Assembly (NCBI RefSeq): GCF_018130165.1
Contig: NZ_JAFCLZ010000038.1
Span: forward strand, 1-64,000
Reading direction: 5' to 3'
Origin: Bradyrhizobium sp. JYMT SZCCT0180
Lineage (GTDB): Bacteria > Pseudomonadota > Alphaproteobacteria > Rhizobiales > Xanthobacteraceae
Length of the DNA: 64,000 nucleotides
Part shown: piece by piece, positions 17,019 through 24,803 of the stretch
Position numbering within the stretch: position 1 is the first letter of the stretch
Layout: every line of letters starts with the position of its first letter
The notes under the pieces: model-generated
What the model saw: only the letters and a program-made list of their open reading frames with translations
The model's database searches: none
Told to the model about the DNA's origin: nothing
Translations under genes and position numbers: made by a program

Positions 17019-17630
17019 ATGCCGAACGTGATTGCCATCAACGCTGCAGCCCGCAAGCACATTGCCGATGCCCGCGCGACATCGGACGAATCGCTGCTGG
17101 AGAGCATTGCCAAAGGCGACCGCACGGCGATGCACGTACTTTACTCCCGGCATCACGTACGGGTTTACCGCTTCATCCTGCGCATGGTGCGCGACACCAC
17201 GATGGCGGAAGACCTCGTCAGCCAGGTGTTTCTGGACGTGTGGCGCACCGCCAGCCAGTTCGAGGGCCGTTCCCAGGTTTCGACCTGGTTGCTGTCGATT
17301 GCCCGCTTCAAGGCGCTGACCGCGCTGCGCCAGCGCAAGCATGAGGATATCGATCAGGACGACGTGCTGGAGATCGCCGACGAGGCCGACACCCCGGAAG
17401 CCTCGCTCGACCGCAGCAACACCAGCGCCATCCTGCGCGCCTGTGTCGCCAAGCTGTCGCCGGCGCACCGCGAGATCATCAATCTGGTTTATTACCACGA
17501 GAAGTCGGTGGAAGAGGCAGGCGCGATCATCGGTATTCCCCAGAGCACGGTGAAGACCCGGATGTTCTATGCCCGCAAACAATTGGCCGACTTGCTTAAG
17601 GTCGCCGGCGTGGACAGCATCGCAGCATAA
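17019..17630 (+). CDS. RNA polymerase sigma-70 family (ECF-type) sigma factor
   Basis: The 203-residue protein has region 2 at about residues 35-105 (YRFILRMVRDTTMAEDLVSQ, then VFLDVWRTASQFEG) and region 4 at about 140-195 (LSPAHREIINLVYYHEKSV, then IPQSTVKTRMFYARKQL). Regions 1.1 and 3 are absent, as expected for ECF sigma factors. No anti-sigma factor gene is adjacent. The ribosome binding site TGGGAG lies in a predicted hairpin, suggesting control of translation. The regulon is unknown. The small secreted protein gene downstream shares a 12-nt upstream motif with this gene and might be one target. Confidence 0.9.
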   Translation: MPNVIAINAAARKHIADARATSDESLLESIAKGDRTAMHVLYSRHHVRVYRFILRMVRDTTMAEDLVSQVFLDVWRTASQFEGRSQVSTWLLSIARFKALTALRQRKHEDIDQDDVLEIADEADTPEASLDRSNTSAILRACVAKLSPAHREIINLVYYHEKSVEEAGAIIGIPQSTVKTRMFYARKQLADLLKVAGVDSIAA

Positions 17631-17704
17631 ATCGTTGATTCTTCAGTCGGTTAGATAGGCATTGGGAGCGGAAACCGGGTCGATTTCGAAGCCAAAGATT
17701 AAAG

Positions 17705-17716
17705 GCGACGAAACAA
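17705..17716 (+). promoter_or_regulatory. Motif shared with the sigma factor upstream region
   Basis: The 12-nt sequence GCGACGAAACAA is identical to 16897-16908. It lies about 90 bp upstream of the small secreted protein start. GAAAC resembles -35 elements used by some ECF sigma factors, but no convincing -10 element could be aligned, so this is only a candidate control site. Confidence 0.3.
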
Positions 17717-17805
17717 ATGAAACAATTGGCGACATCACCCGGAAAAACTCTGCCCCTATACCCATCATCAACAACGCAACACCAACGCCGAACAGGAGAG
17801 CGAAC

Positions 17806-17997
17806 ATGCTGAAGCCGTCCTTCCGCTTTTTCATTATCCCGCTCGGCGCAGTCTGCACCCTGGCCTCGCTATCCGCCCAGAACGTCTCGCCCCGCGCCCA
17901 GCGCGATGCCGGCTCGACGGTCGTGCGCGAACAAGTGGTCGATTGCAGCACCGTGAGCGCCGCCGAGGTCTGTGTGATCCCGGACGTCGTTCGCTAA
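17806..17997 (+). CDS. Small secreted protein of unknown function
   Basis: The 63-residue product has a signal peptide-like start (MLKPSFRFFIIPLGAVCTLASLSA) and a short mature part with two cysteines (VVDCSTVSAAEVCVI) that could form a disulfide. The start is well supported by AGGAGAG 5 bases before the ATG. I do not recognise the family. It lies downstream of the ECF sigma factor with 175 bp between, so it probably has its own promoter; the shared GCGACGAAACAA motif upstream hints at common control. Confidence 0.6.
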   Translation: MLKPSFRFFIIPLGAVCTLASLSAQNVSPRAQRDAGSTVVREQVVDCSTVSAAEVCVIPDVVR

Positions 17998-18048
17998 ACC
18001 AAAGTTTCTGACGAGCCGACCAAGCTTTAACCTCCCAAGAACCTCCAA

Positions 18049-18080
18049 CGACCCGGCCGGGATGCCCCCCGCCCGGGTCG
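18049..18080 (+). terminator. Putative terminator hairpin after the small secreted protein gene
   Basis: CGACCCGG (18049-18056) pairs with CCGGGTCG (18073-18080), followed by CTCTGTATTT. The stem is strong but the T-run is short. It lies about 50 bp after the stop codon of the 63-residue protein gene. Confidence 0.45.
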
Positions 18081-18315
18081 CTCTGTATTTGGGGGGGCGG
18101 GCCAGTGCGTCGCGCCAGGAGCCAGTTGGCCCGAGGCTCCAATGTCCAGGATGGGGGCCTGGACAAAAATCTCGAAAACAACCCCATGCAAAGTAAAGCG
18201 GCCCCCTCTTCGTCCGGACCTGGGCACCTCTCCCGATTTATTTGCAACTAATTTGCACTTGCATTAGCATCAAATCAGGTGCCGGCAATTGTCCGGAACG
18301 CAGGGGGAGGCCACC
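18081..18315. other. Intergenic region before the cupredoxin gene, with hairpin and Fur-like box
   Basis: A second hairpin, TGTCCAGG (18143-18150) with CCTGGACA (18158-18165), has no T-tract on the plus strand. Further on, 18242-18268 contains three spaced TGCA cores (TTGCAAC, TTTGCAC, TTGCATTAGCA). This arrangement resembles Fur-superfamily operators of proteobacteria. It ends about 50 bp before the start of the cupredoxin gene, a position suited to repressing its promoter. No gene is supported in this stretch. Confidence 0.4.
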
Positions 18316-18795
18316 ATGTTCGTCTCGTATCGCGCCGCCATCGGCGCATCTGTTTTGTTCGGCCTCGTCTCGGGCGCGGCGATCGCGGCCGGCGATTTGT
18401 CGCGGCAGACGCCGATCGAGGTCACCGTCGCATTGGGCTCGCCGGGCAAGCATGAATTCGCGCCGAAGCAACTGAAGTTGGAGACTGGCAAGCTCTACAA
18501 ACTGATCCTGCGCAACGACAGCAACGATCCGCATTACTTCACCTCGCACGCTTTCTCAGCGATGGTATGGACGCGCAAGGTACAGGTCACGCAACAGCGC
18601 GACGGCAAGACCGTGACGCTCGCCGAGTTCAAGGGCGCGATGCGCGAGATCGAAGTCTATCCGGGCCACTCCGCCGAATGGTGGCTGGTACCGGTCGCCG
18701 CCGGCCGCGCCACCGACCTGCGCTGCGACATCAAGGCTGCTGACGGCAAGGCCCACGCCGATCTCGGCATGACCGGCGAGATCGTGATCGAGTAA
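18316..18795 (+). CDS. Secreted cupredoxin-like protein
   Basis: The 159-residue periplasmic protein has a signal peptide ending near AIAAG-DL. A cupredoxin-type beta-sandwich follows, with candidate type-1 copper ligands: His in the NDPHYFTSHAF segment, then Cys, His and Met in the C-terminal RCDIKAADGKAHADLGM run. The start is ATG 18316, with GGGGGAGG 5 bases upstream. Cupredoxins of this kind carry electrons or take part in copper and iron handling in the periplasm (for example FtrB-type iron uptake proteins). A Fur-like box upstream would favour a metal-regulated role, but no transporter genes adjoin it. Confidence 0.75.
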   Translation: MFVSYRAAIGASVLFGLVSGAAIAAGDLSRQTPIEVTVALGSPGKHEFAPKQLKLETGKLYKLILRNDSNDPHYFTSHAFSAMVWTRKVQVTQQRDGKTVTLAEFKGAMREIEVYPGHSAEWWLVPVAAGRATDLRCDIKAADGKAHADLGMTGEIVIE

Positions 18796-18849
18796 TGTTG
18801 CACTTCTTGCTTGACGCGATCGAGCCGCTCATGATGTTTGCCGCTGACA

Positions 18850-19851
18850 ATGGATGCTGCGGCAAACCCGGATGAAGTTCGGCTGCGCAAGGGATCCTCG
18901 CTCAGGGAACGATTTGTCCAGGCGGGCTCCGGCGCTGCAATTCTTCTGATTATTGTCCCGGGCCTGCTTACCTGGGCCTCGGGCGGCCGACCATTCATTC
19001 CTGCACTCTGGGTCGTGCCGCTCGGATTGTTCCTGATCGGCGTTGCCGTTCTTGAATGCAATGTGGCCTGGATCATCACGCAAGACGGCATCCTGATCGG
19101 CGAGCAGCGTCCGCTTGGCCAGGTGCACAAGCGAATGATCCGCCATCACGACATCGCAGAGGTTCGCGTCCGCAAGAACAGGTTCAGCTACCCCGCGAGT
19201 TTCAGCCTGGTGTGCAGGCTGGCCGCAGGGGGTGTCGTGATCTCGCCACCGCTGCCGGACATCACGCGCGTCAACGAAACCACCGCAATTGTTACGGGAT
19301 TGCTCGGTCTTCCCGATGCCGCGCCCATCGACAACCCGCTCGAGGCCGGCAACGCCGAGATCATCCTTGGCTCGCCGGTCAACCCCGATCTCGGCCGCGT
19401 GATTCGAATCGCCGTGCCGGTTGTGGCCGGCCTGTGCGCTCTGCCATTCCTCATCGCATTCTGGATCGGCGAGTGGGAAATGGCGCTCGGATTGCTCTTG
19501 CCGCTCGGCTTTCTCGCGGCCTTTGCACTCTACCGCTACGCGAATCGATTAGCCGGCGCGTGCTGGATCATTCGGCAAGGTGAGATCCGTGTCGAGCGGA
19601 TTGCGTTAAGCGGCAAACCATCCGCCGAGACGGTCCGAGCAGGTGACGTCGCAGCAATCGAGGTCGACGAGCCCGATTCCAAGGACCGGACCTGCACCAT
19701 CAGCATTCGGCTGCACACGGGCCAGACCTTCTGCAGCCCGACAAAGCACGACCAAAATGCGGCACGCGCCGTGCGCGCAGAAATCATTCGGCGCCTCAAT
19801 GCTCCTCCGGATGCCCCGGCTCCTCCGGATGCCGGAACACCGGCTGGATAG
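18850..19851 (+). CDS. Membrane protein of unknown function with two similar halves
   Basis: The protein of about 333 residues has two pairs of hydrophobic segments (about 27-65 and 183-230). Each pair is followed by a strand-rich soluble stretch starting with a similar motif (CNVAWIITQDGILIGEQRPL and AGACWIIRQGEIRVERIAL). This suggests an internal duplication of a two-helix plus PH-like module. The C-terminal tail is proline/alanine-rich. The ATG at 18850 is used; a TTG at 18838 is possible and neither has a clear ribosome binding site. It stands alone between the cupredoxin and the oxidase genes. No function can be assigned. Confidence 0.65.
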   Translation: MDAAANPDEVRLRKGSSLRERFVQAGSGAAILLIIVPGLLTWASGGRPFIPALWVVPLGLFLIGVAVLECNVAWIITQDGILIGEQRPLGQVHKRMIRHHDIAEVRVRKNRFSYPASFSLVCRLAAGGVVISPPLPDITRVNETTAIVTGLLGLPDAAPIDNPLEAGNAEIILGSPVNPDLGRVIRIAVPVVAGLCALPFLIAFWIGEWEMALGLLLPLGFLAAFALYRYANRLAGACWIIRQGEIRVERIALSGKPSAETVRAGDVAAIEVDEPDSKDRTCTISIRLHTGQTFCSPTKHDQNAARAVRAEIIRRLNAPPDAPAPPDAGTPAG

Positions 19852-19937
19852 CGGGCCTCTGCTGCAAAAGGCGCGGTACTGTTATCGCATCCGGCATGAT
19901 AGGATTGACGCCAGCTTAGCTGCGATAGGTGGTGCCG

Positions 19938-21347
19938 ATGTTCGAAGGCTGGGATGCGGTCGTATTGGCCCGGGCGCAGTTTGCCTTCACGATGTCGTTC
20001 CACATCGTATTTCCCGCCTTCTCGATCGGGCTCGCCAGTTATCTTGCGGTGCTTGAAGCGCTGTGGCTGTGGACCGGGCGCGAAGTTTTCATCAACCTGT
20101 TCAATTATTGGCTGAAAATTTTCGCCGTCGCCTTCGGCATGGGCGTGGTGTCGGGCATCGTGATGTCCTACCAGTTCGGCACCAACTGGTCGGCCTTCTC
20201 GGACAAAACTGGCCCCGTGATCGGCCCATTGATGGCCTATGAGGTGCTGACCGCGTTCTTCCTCGAGGCGGGCTTCCTCGGCGTGATGCTGTTCGGGCTC
20301 GATCGCGTCGGCCCAAAACTGCATTTTTTCGCGACGCTGATGGTCGCGGTCGGCACGCTGATTTCGGCATTCTGGATTCTGTCAGCCAATTCCTGGATGC
20401 AGACGCCCACAGGTCACGCCCTCAATGCCGAAGGCCAGTTCATCGCCGTCGACTGGTTCAAGGTGATCTTCAATCCGTCATTCCCCTACCGGCTCGTGCA
20501 CATGGTGCTGGCGGCGTACCTGACCACCGCGTTGGTGGTCGGCGCGGTCGGCGCCTGGCATCTGCTGCGCGACCCGCATCTGGCCGGCCCACGCGTGATG
20601 TTCTCGATGGCGATGTGGATGGCGACGATCGTCGCCCCGCTCCAGATCCTCGCCGGCGACCAGCACGGGCTCAACACGCTTGAGCATCAGCCGGTGAAGA
20701 TCATGGCGATGGAAGGCCATTTCCAAAGCCACAAGGACGGCGCGCCGCTAATTCTGTTCGGCTGGCCCAATCAGGCCGCCGGCAGAATGGACTACGCGAT
20801 CGAAGTCCCCAAACTGGGCTCATTGATTCTCAAACATTCCCTCGACGCGCCGATGGCCGGCCTCGACACCGTGCCGCGCGAAAACTGGCCGCCGGTGCCG
20901 ATCACCTTCTGGTCGTTCCGGATCATGGTCGGCATGGGATTGCTGATGGTGGGGCTCGGCCTGCTCAGCCTGCTGATGCGCTTCCGCGGTACGCTGTACA
21001 ACTCACGCCTGCTGCACATGTTTGCGGTCGCGATGGCCCCGTCGGGTTTCATCGCCGTGCTGGCAGGCTGGATCACCACCGAGACCGGGCGTCAGCCGTT
21101 CACGGTGTATGGCCTGTTGCGGACGGTCGACTCGGCATCACCGCTGGCGGCGCCCGCGGTCGCCTCGTCGCTGATCGCCTTCATCATCGTTTATTTCGTG
21201 GTGTTCACCGCCGGCGTGATCTACCTGCTGCGCCTGATGGCGCAGCCGCCGCATCACGGCGAGGAAGGTCCGCGCAGCGACGTCCCGGCGCGTGCCGCCG
21301 GCATCACGCCGGCCGCCGGTGCTGTCGCCGAGGGAGCCGCGCGATGA
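19938..21347 (+). CDS. cydA: Cytochrome bd-type quinol oxidase subunit I (cyanide-insensitive oxidase, CioA)
   Basis: The 469-residue inner-membrane subunit carries the hemes of a bd-type oxidase and reduces O2 to water with electrons from ubiquinol. It has the N-terminal RAQFAFTMSFHIVFPAFSIG segment with the heme-ligand His22, a GDQHGLNTLEHQPVKIMAMEG segment, and the GWITTETGRQPF motif near residue 380. The quinol-binding Q-loop is short, which is the hallmark of the CIO subgroup. The start is ATG 19938, preceded by AGGTGGTG; GTG 19929 is in frame. The terminal oxidase would serve under low O2 or in the presence of sulfide or cyanide. Confidence 0.93.
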   Translation: MFEGWDAVVLARAQFAFTMSFHIVFPAFSIGLASYLAVLEALWLWTGREVFINLFNYWLKIFAVAFGMGVVSGIVMSYQFGTNWSAFSDKTGPVIGPLMAYEVLTAFFLEAGFLGVMLFGLDRVGPKLHFFATLMVAVGTLISAFWILSANSWMQTPTGHALNAEGQFIAVDWFKVIFNPSFPYRLVHMVLAAYLTTALVVGAVGAWHLLRDPHLAGPRVMFSMAMWMATIVAPLQILAGDQHGLNTLEHQPVKIMAMEGHFQSHKDGAPLILFGWPNQAAGRMDYAIEVPKLGSLILKHSLDAPMAGLDTVPRENWPPVPITFWSFRIMVGMGLLMVGLGLLSLLMRFRGTLYNSRLLHMFAVAMAPSGFIAVLAGWITTETGRQPFTVYGLLRTVDSASPLAAPAVASSLIAFIIVYFVVFTAGVIYLLRLMAQPPHHGEEGPRSDVPARAAGITPAAGAVAEGAAR

Positions 21348-22351
21348 TCCCCATCGACCTTCCAACCATCTGGGCTTTCATCATCGCCTTCGCCGTGTTC
21401 GTCTATGTCGTGATGGACGGCTTCGATCTCGGCCTCGGCATCCTGTTTCCGCTATTCCCGAAGAAGGAAGACCGCGACGTCATCATGAACAGCGTCGCCC
21501 CGGTCTGGGACGGCAACGAGACATGGCTGGTGCTCGGCGGCGGCGGCCTGATGGCGGCGTTCCCGCTGGCCTATGCCGTGCTGATGCCGGCGCTTTACAC
21601 GCCGATGATCGTGATGCTGCTCGGGCTGGTATTCCGCGGCGTCGCCTTTGAGTTCCGCTGGCGCACCACGCGCGAACGCAACCGCTGGGACATTGCGTTT
21701 GCCGGCGGCTCGCTGCTGGCGACGCTGGCGCAGGGCATCGCGCTCGGCGCCATCCTGCAGGGCATCCATGTCTCGGGACGGCATTATGCCGGCGGCTGGT
21801 GGGATTGGCTGACGCCGTTCAGCATCCTCACCGGCGTCGCGCTCGTGATCGGCTATGCACTGCTCGGCTCGACCTGGCTGGTCATGAAGACCGAAGGCGA
21901 ATTGCGCGACCGCGCCTATCAGCTAAGCTGGCTGCTGCTGGTCGCGATGCTGTGCGCCATCGGCATCGTCAGCATTGCAACGCCGTTCCTGCATGTGCAG
22001 TACACCCATCGCTGGTTTGCCTGGCCCAACATCATCCTGACCGCGCCGGTTCCGGTGGCGGTGGCGGCCGTCACCGTGATGTTGCTGCGCAGCCTCGCCA
22101 ACAAATATGACTACCAGCCGTTCTTCCTGACACTGGCGCTGTTCGCGCTGTCCTATGCCGGGCTCGGCATCAGCATGTATCCCTATATCGTGCCGCAGAG
22201 CATCACGATCTGGCAGGCGGCCTCGCCCGCAAACAGCCAGCTCTTCATGCTGGTCGGCGTCGCCATACTGATCCCGCTGATCCTCGGCTATACCGCGTGG
22301 GCCTATTGGGTGTTCCGCGGCAAGGTCAAAGCCGGAAGCGGCTATCACTGA
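21344..22351 (+). CDS. cydB: Cytochrome bd-type quinol oxidase subunit II (CioB)
   Basis: The 335-residue protein has about eight membrane segments. It begins with IDLPTIWAFIIAFAVFVYVVMDGFDLGLG, the conserved start of CydB, and includes VWDGNETWLVLGGGGLMAAFPLAY. Subunit II packs against CydA and completes the oxidase. It overlaps cydA by 4 bases (ATGA), so the two are translationally coupled. Confidence 0.94.
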   Translation: MIPIDLPTIWAFIIAFAVFVYVVMDGFDLGLGILFPLFPKKEDRDVIMNSVAPVWDGNETWLVLGGGGLMAAFPLAYAVLMPALYTPMIVMLLGLVFRGVAFEFRWRTTRERNRWDIAFAGGSLLATLAQGIALGAILQGIHVSGRHYAGGWWDWLTPFSILTGVALVIGYALLGSTWLVMKTEGELRDRAYQLSWLLLVAMLCAIGIVSIATPFLHVQYTHRWFAWPNIILTAPVPVAVAAVTVMLLRSLANKYDYQPFFLTLALFALSYAGLGISMYPYIVPQSITIWQAASPANSQLFMLVGVAILIPLILGYTAWAYWVFRGKVKAGSGYH

Positions 22352-22542
22352 TGACCAAAGCGTTTTCCAGCGAAGTGGACCCCGGTTCGCGTCAAGAAAA
22401 CGCGTCCAATCAGGAATCCAGCGAGCCGACACCGCGGCCGCTGACGCAGCGCCTGCTGTGGTTTGCCGCGCTCTGGCTCGGCGGCGTTGGCACGGTGACG
22501 CTGATCTCCTACGGCCTGCGACTCTGGATCGCGCCGAAATGA
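22351..22542 (+). CDS. CydX-like small third subunit (DUF2474 type)
   Basis: The 63-residue protein has a polar N-terminal 30 residues and one membrane segment (LLWFAALWLGGVGTVTLISYGL). The ATG at 22351 shares a base with the cydB stop codon. Small single-span proteins in this position (CydX, CydZ or the DUF2474 family) stabilise bd-type oxidases. The length and tryptophan-rich helix fit, though the N-terminal extension is longer than usual for DUF2474. Confidence 0.75.
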   Translation: MTKAFSSEVDPGSRQENASNQESSEPTPRPLTQRLLWFAALWLGGVGTVTLISYGLRLWIAPK

Positions 22543-22669
22543 GCCGTCTGTCACAATCAGCCGCGATCGGGATGAACAAAAATAGAAGCTATTCCAGCAA
22601 GATACCGGCCCTGCTGCCCTAAACTTGCCATCAAGCTGGCCCTGAGATTTGATGGTTCCGCTGATTTGG

Positions 22670-22697
22670 CCAAAGCGCGCTGGTCATCGCGCTTTGG
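22670..22697 (+). terminator. Rho-independent terminator of the cydAB operon
   Basis: A perfect 10-bp stem, CCAAAGCGCG (22670-22679) with CGCGCTTTGG (22688-22697), has an 8-base loop and is followed by TTCTTTGTTT. It lies about 130 bp after the end of the small third subunit gene. Confidence 0.7.
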
Positions 22698-22707
22698 TTC
22701 TTTGTTT

Positions 22708-22754
22708 GCGCATGATCTTTTCGGAAAACCGCTTCACACTTTTCCGGATCATGC
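22708..22754. repeat. Dispersed palindromic repeat, family G
   Basis: GCATGATC and GATCATGC ends enclose TTTTCGGAAAA-type and TTTTCCGG arms. The same element occurs in reverse orientation at 37481-37528, in front of soxB. It immediately follows the oxidase terminator and precedes the L,D-transpeptidase gene. Confidence 0.75.
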
Positions 22755-22803
22755 TTTAGAACGCCTACCAATTGGCCAACGCGCCAACAAGGAGAGCTCC
22801 GCA

Positions 22804-23403
22804 ATGACGAAGTTTCGGCACCTGATCTGGATGATGATCGCAACGAGCGGTCTGATCCTTTCAGCCTCGCAGAGCAACGCGCAGCTGCGGCAACCCGATG
22901 TGGGTGACCAGCCGGGGCTGGTCGCCGACGAATCCGTCCAGCTCGATCCGCAGTTCAGGAAGACGGCGGTGCTCTACCGCACCAACGAAGCGCCGGGCAC
23001 CATCATCGTGGTCACGGCCGAACGCCATCTCTATCTGATCCAGGGCGGCGGCCGCGCGCTGCGCTACGGCATCGGCGTCGGCCGCGAGGGTTTCACGTGG
23101 CAGGGACTCGTCAACATCACGCAAAAGAAGGAATGGCCGGATTGGACGCCGCCGCCGGAAATGATTCAACGCCAGCCCTATCTGCCGCGCTTCATGGCCG
23201 GCGGCCCGGGTAACCCGCTCGGTGCGCGGGCGATGTATCTCGGCACCACCGTCTACCGCATTCACGGCACCAACCGGCCCGACACCATCGGCACCGCCGT
23301 CTCCTCCGGCTGCTTCCGGCTCGTCAACGCCGACGTCGCCGATCTCTATGAGCGCGTCCCGGTCGGCACCAAGGTGATCATCCGGCAGAAGCCCGAACTG
23401 TAA
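22804..23403 (+). CDS. L,D-transpeptidase (YkuD/ErfK family)
   Basis: This 199-residue periplasmic protein has a signal peptide (MTKFRHLIWMMIATSGLILSA) and a YkuD domain (about 66-197). The domain ends with the catalytic motif HGTNRPDTIGTAVSSGCFRL, containing His154 and the nucleophile Cys170. Such enzymes make 3-3 peptidoglycan cross-links or attach proteins to the wall. The ATG at 22804 has AGGAG about 8 bases upstream. It stands alone and has no obvious functional link with its neighbours. Confidence 0.9.
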   Translation: MTKFRHLIWMMIATSGLILSASQSNAQLRQPDVGDQPGLVADESVQLDPQFRKTAVLYRTNEAPGTIIVVTAERHLYLIQGGGRALRYGIGVGREGFTWQGLVNITQKKEWPDWTPPPEMIQRQPYLPRFMAGGPGNPLGARAMYLGTTVYRIHGTNRPDTIGTAVSSGCFRLVNADVADLYERVPVGTKVIIRQKPEL

Positions 23404-23460
23404 TTGCGACAGCACCGTCTCTTCCGCAGATCCATTTCCCTGAAATTGGTGAGTTAAAAA

Positions 23461-24501
23461 ATGCTACGTACATTTCGAGGCGGCCTCCTCATTGGGCTGG
23501 CGGTCGCAATCGCGGTCGCGGCTGGCGCAATCACATATGAACGCTATGACACCAAGACCCTGAAGCGGACGCTCAAGCGCGGCGAACTGCTGTGCGGCGT
23601 CAACAAGGGCCTGCCCGGCTTCTCGATCCCCGACGACAAGGGCGACTGGACCGGCTTCGACGTCGATTTCTGCCGCGCGGTGGCGGCGGCGATCTTCGAC
23701 GATCCCAAGAAGGCGAAGTTCATTCCGCTCGACGCCAGCGAGCGGTTCAAGGAACTGTCGAGCCGCAAGGTCGACATTCTCTCGCGCAACTCCACCTGGA
23801 GCATGTCGCGCGAGGTCAACAACGCGCTCTATTTCCCGGCCGTCGCCTATTATGACGGTGAAGGCTTCATGCTGCCGGCCTCGCGCAAGATCGATTCCGG
23901 GCTGGACCTCAACAACAGCAAGATCTGCGTGCAGGACGGCACCACCACCGTGCTCAACGTCGCGGATTATTTCCGCGCCAACAACATGAAATACACGGAG
24001 ATGAAATTCGCCAAGCTGGATGACGTCGTCAAAGCCTATAATGAGGGCAAGTGCGACACCCTGACCGCCGACGTCTCCCAGCTCTACGCGCTGCGCCTCA
24101 ACCTCAGTAAGCCGGACGATCACACCATCCTGCCCGACGTCATCTCGAAGGAGCCGCTGGCGCCCGTGGTGCGGCAGCGCGACGACGACTGGATGATGAT
24201 CGTGAAGTGGACGCTGTATGCGATGATCAACGCCGAGGAGCTCGGCATCACCTCGAAAAACATCGACGACGCGCTGAAGTCGAAAAAGCCCGACGTGATG
24301 CGGCTGGTCGGCACCGAAGGCGCCTATGGCGAGGACCTCGGCCTCACCAAGGACTGGGCCGCCCGCATCATCCGCCACGTCGGCAATTACGGCGAGATCT
24401 ACGACCGCAATGTCGGCGCCGAATCCAAGCTGAAGATCCCGCGCGGCCTGAACTCGCTCTGGAGCAACGGCGGCATCCAGTACGCGCCACCGATCCGGTG
24501 A
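23461..24501 (+). CDS. Amino-acid ABC transporter substrate-binding protein (AapJ-like), orphan
   Basis: The 346-residue periplasmic protein has an N-terminal hydrophobic signal (about 8-23) and a family-3 binding domain. The domain includes GVNKGLPGFSIPDDKGDWTG, LSRNSTWSMSREV and CDTLTADVSQLYALR. These closely resemble general L-amino-acid binding proteins of the AapJ/BztA type. The usual permeases (AapQ, AapM) and ATPase (AapP) are not adjacent. It may be a second binding protein feeding a transporter elsewhere. Confidence 0.88.
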   Translation: MLRTFRGGLLIGLAVAIAVAAGAITYERYDTKTLKRTLKRGELLCGVNKGLPGFSIPDDKGDWTGFDVDFCRAVAAAIFDDPKKAKFIPLDASERFKELSSRKVDILSRNSTWSMSREVNNALYFPAVAYYDGEGFMLPASRKIDSGLDLNNSKICVQDGTTTVLNVADYFRANNMKYTEMKFAKLDDVVKAYNEGKCDTLTADVSQLYALRLNLSKPDDHTILPDVISKEPLAPVVRQRDDDWMMIVKWTLYAMINAEELGITSKNIDDALKSKKPDVMRLVGTEGAYGEDLGLTKDWAARIIRHVGNYGEIYDRNVGAESKLKIPRGLNSLWSNGGIQYAPPIR

Positions 24502-24536
24502 CGGCTGCAAGCCGGCAAACGTAGCCACACAACAGC

Positions 24537-24638
24537 TGTCATCACCCGCGAAAGCGGGTGATCCAGTACGCCGGGACATTTCGGATCAATCACGATGGCG
24601 CGGCGTACTGGGTCGCCCGGTCAAGCCGGGCGATGACA
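24537..24638. repeat. Dispersed palindromic repeat, family A
   Basis: CTGTCATCACCCGCGAAAGC at the left and GTCGCCCGGTCAAGCCGGGC at the right form hairpins around GTACGCC/GGCGTAC arms. The right half is the reverse complement of the left half of 2879-2954. It fills most of the first part of the 302-bp gap between the AapJ-like gene and the acyl-CoA dehydrogenase gene. Confidence 0.75.
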
Positions 24639-24660
24639 CCGATTTTGTCGCGCATTCAGT

Positions 24661-24798
24661 GCCTCCCCTCATCCCCGCGCAACGGCTTCGCCGTTGTCGC
24701 TGGAGGAGCGGCCTCTTGGCCGCGTCTCGAAGGATGCAGGCCCGTCTGTGGCCTCATGGTTCGAGACGGCGCTGCGCGCCTCCTCACCATGAGGGGAT
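24661..24798. repeat. Dispersed palindromic repeat, family B
   Basis: CCCCTCATCC at the left and CCATGAGGGG at the right bracket inner stems (GGCTTCGCC, GGCCTCTTGGCC, GGCGCTGCGCGCC). Its central part, including GCGTCTCGAAGGATGCAGGC, occurs in reverse orientation at 28581-28682. It ends 5 bp before the stop codon of the minus-strand acyl-CoA dehydrogenase, so it separates converging genes. Confidence 0.75.
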
Positions 24799-24803
24799 AG
24801 AGT

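Noticed and set aside
15386..17125. A 579-codon frame on the minus strand crossing three plus-strand genes
   Set aside because: It crosses parts of the hybrid kinase and sigma factor genes and the intergenic repeat; its composition is that of a shadow frame.
24537..24798. Possible CRISPR array
   Set aside because: The repeats are mirror-image hairpins of differing families without regular direct repeats and unique spacers of equal length; no cas genes are near.
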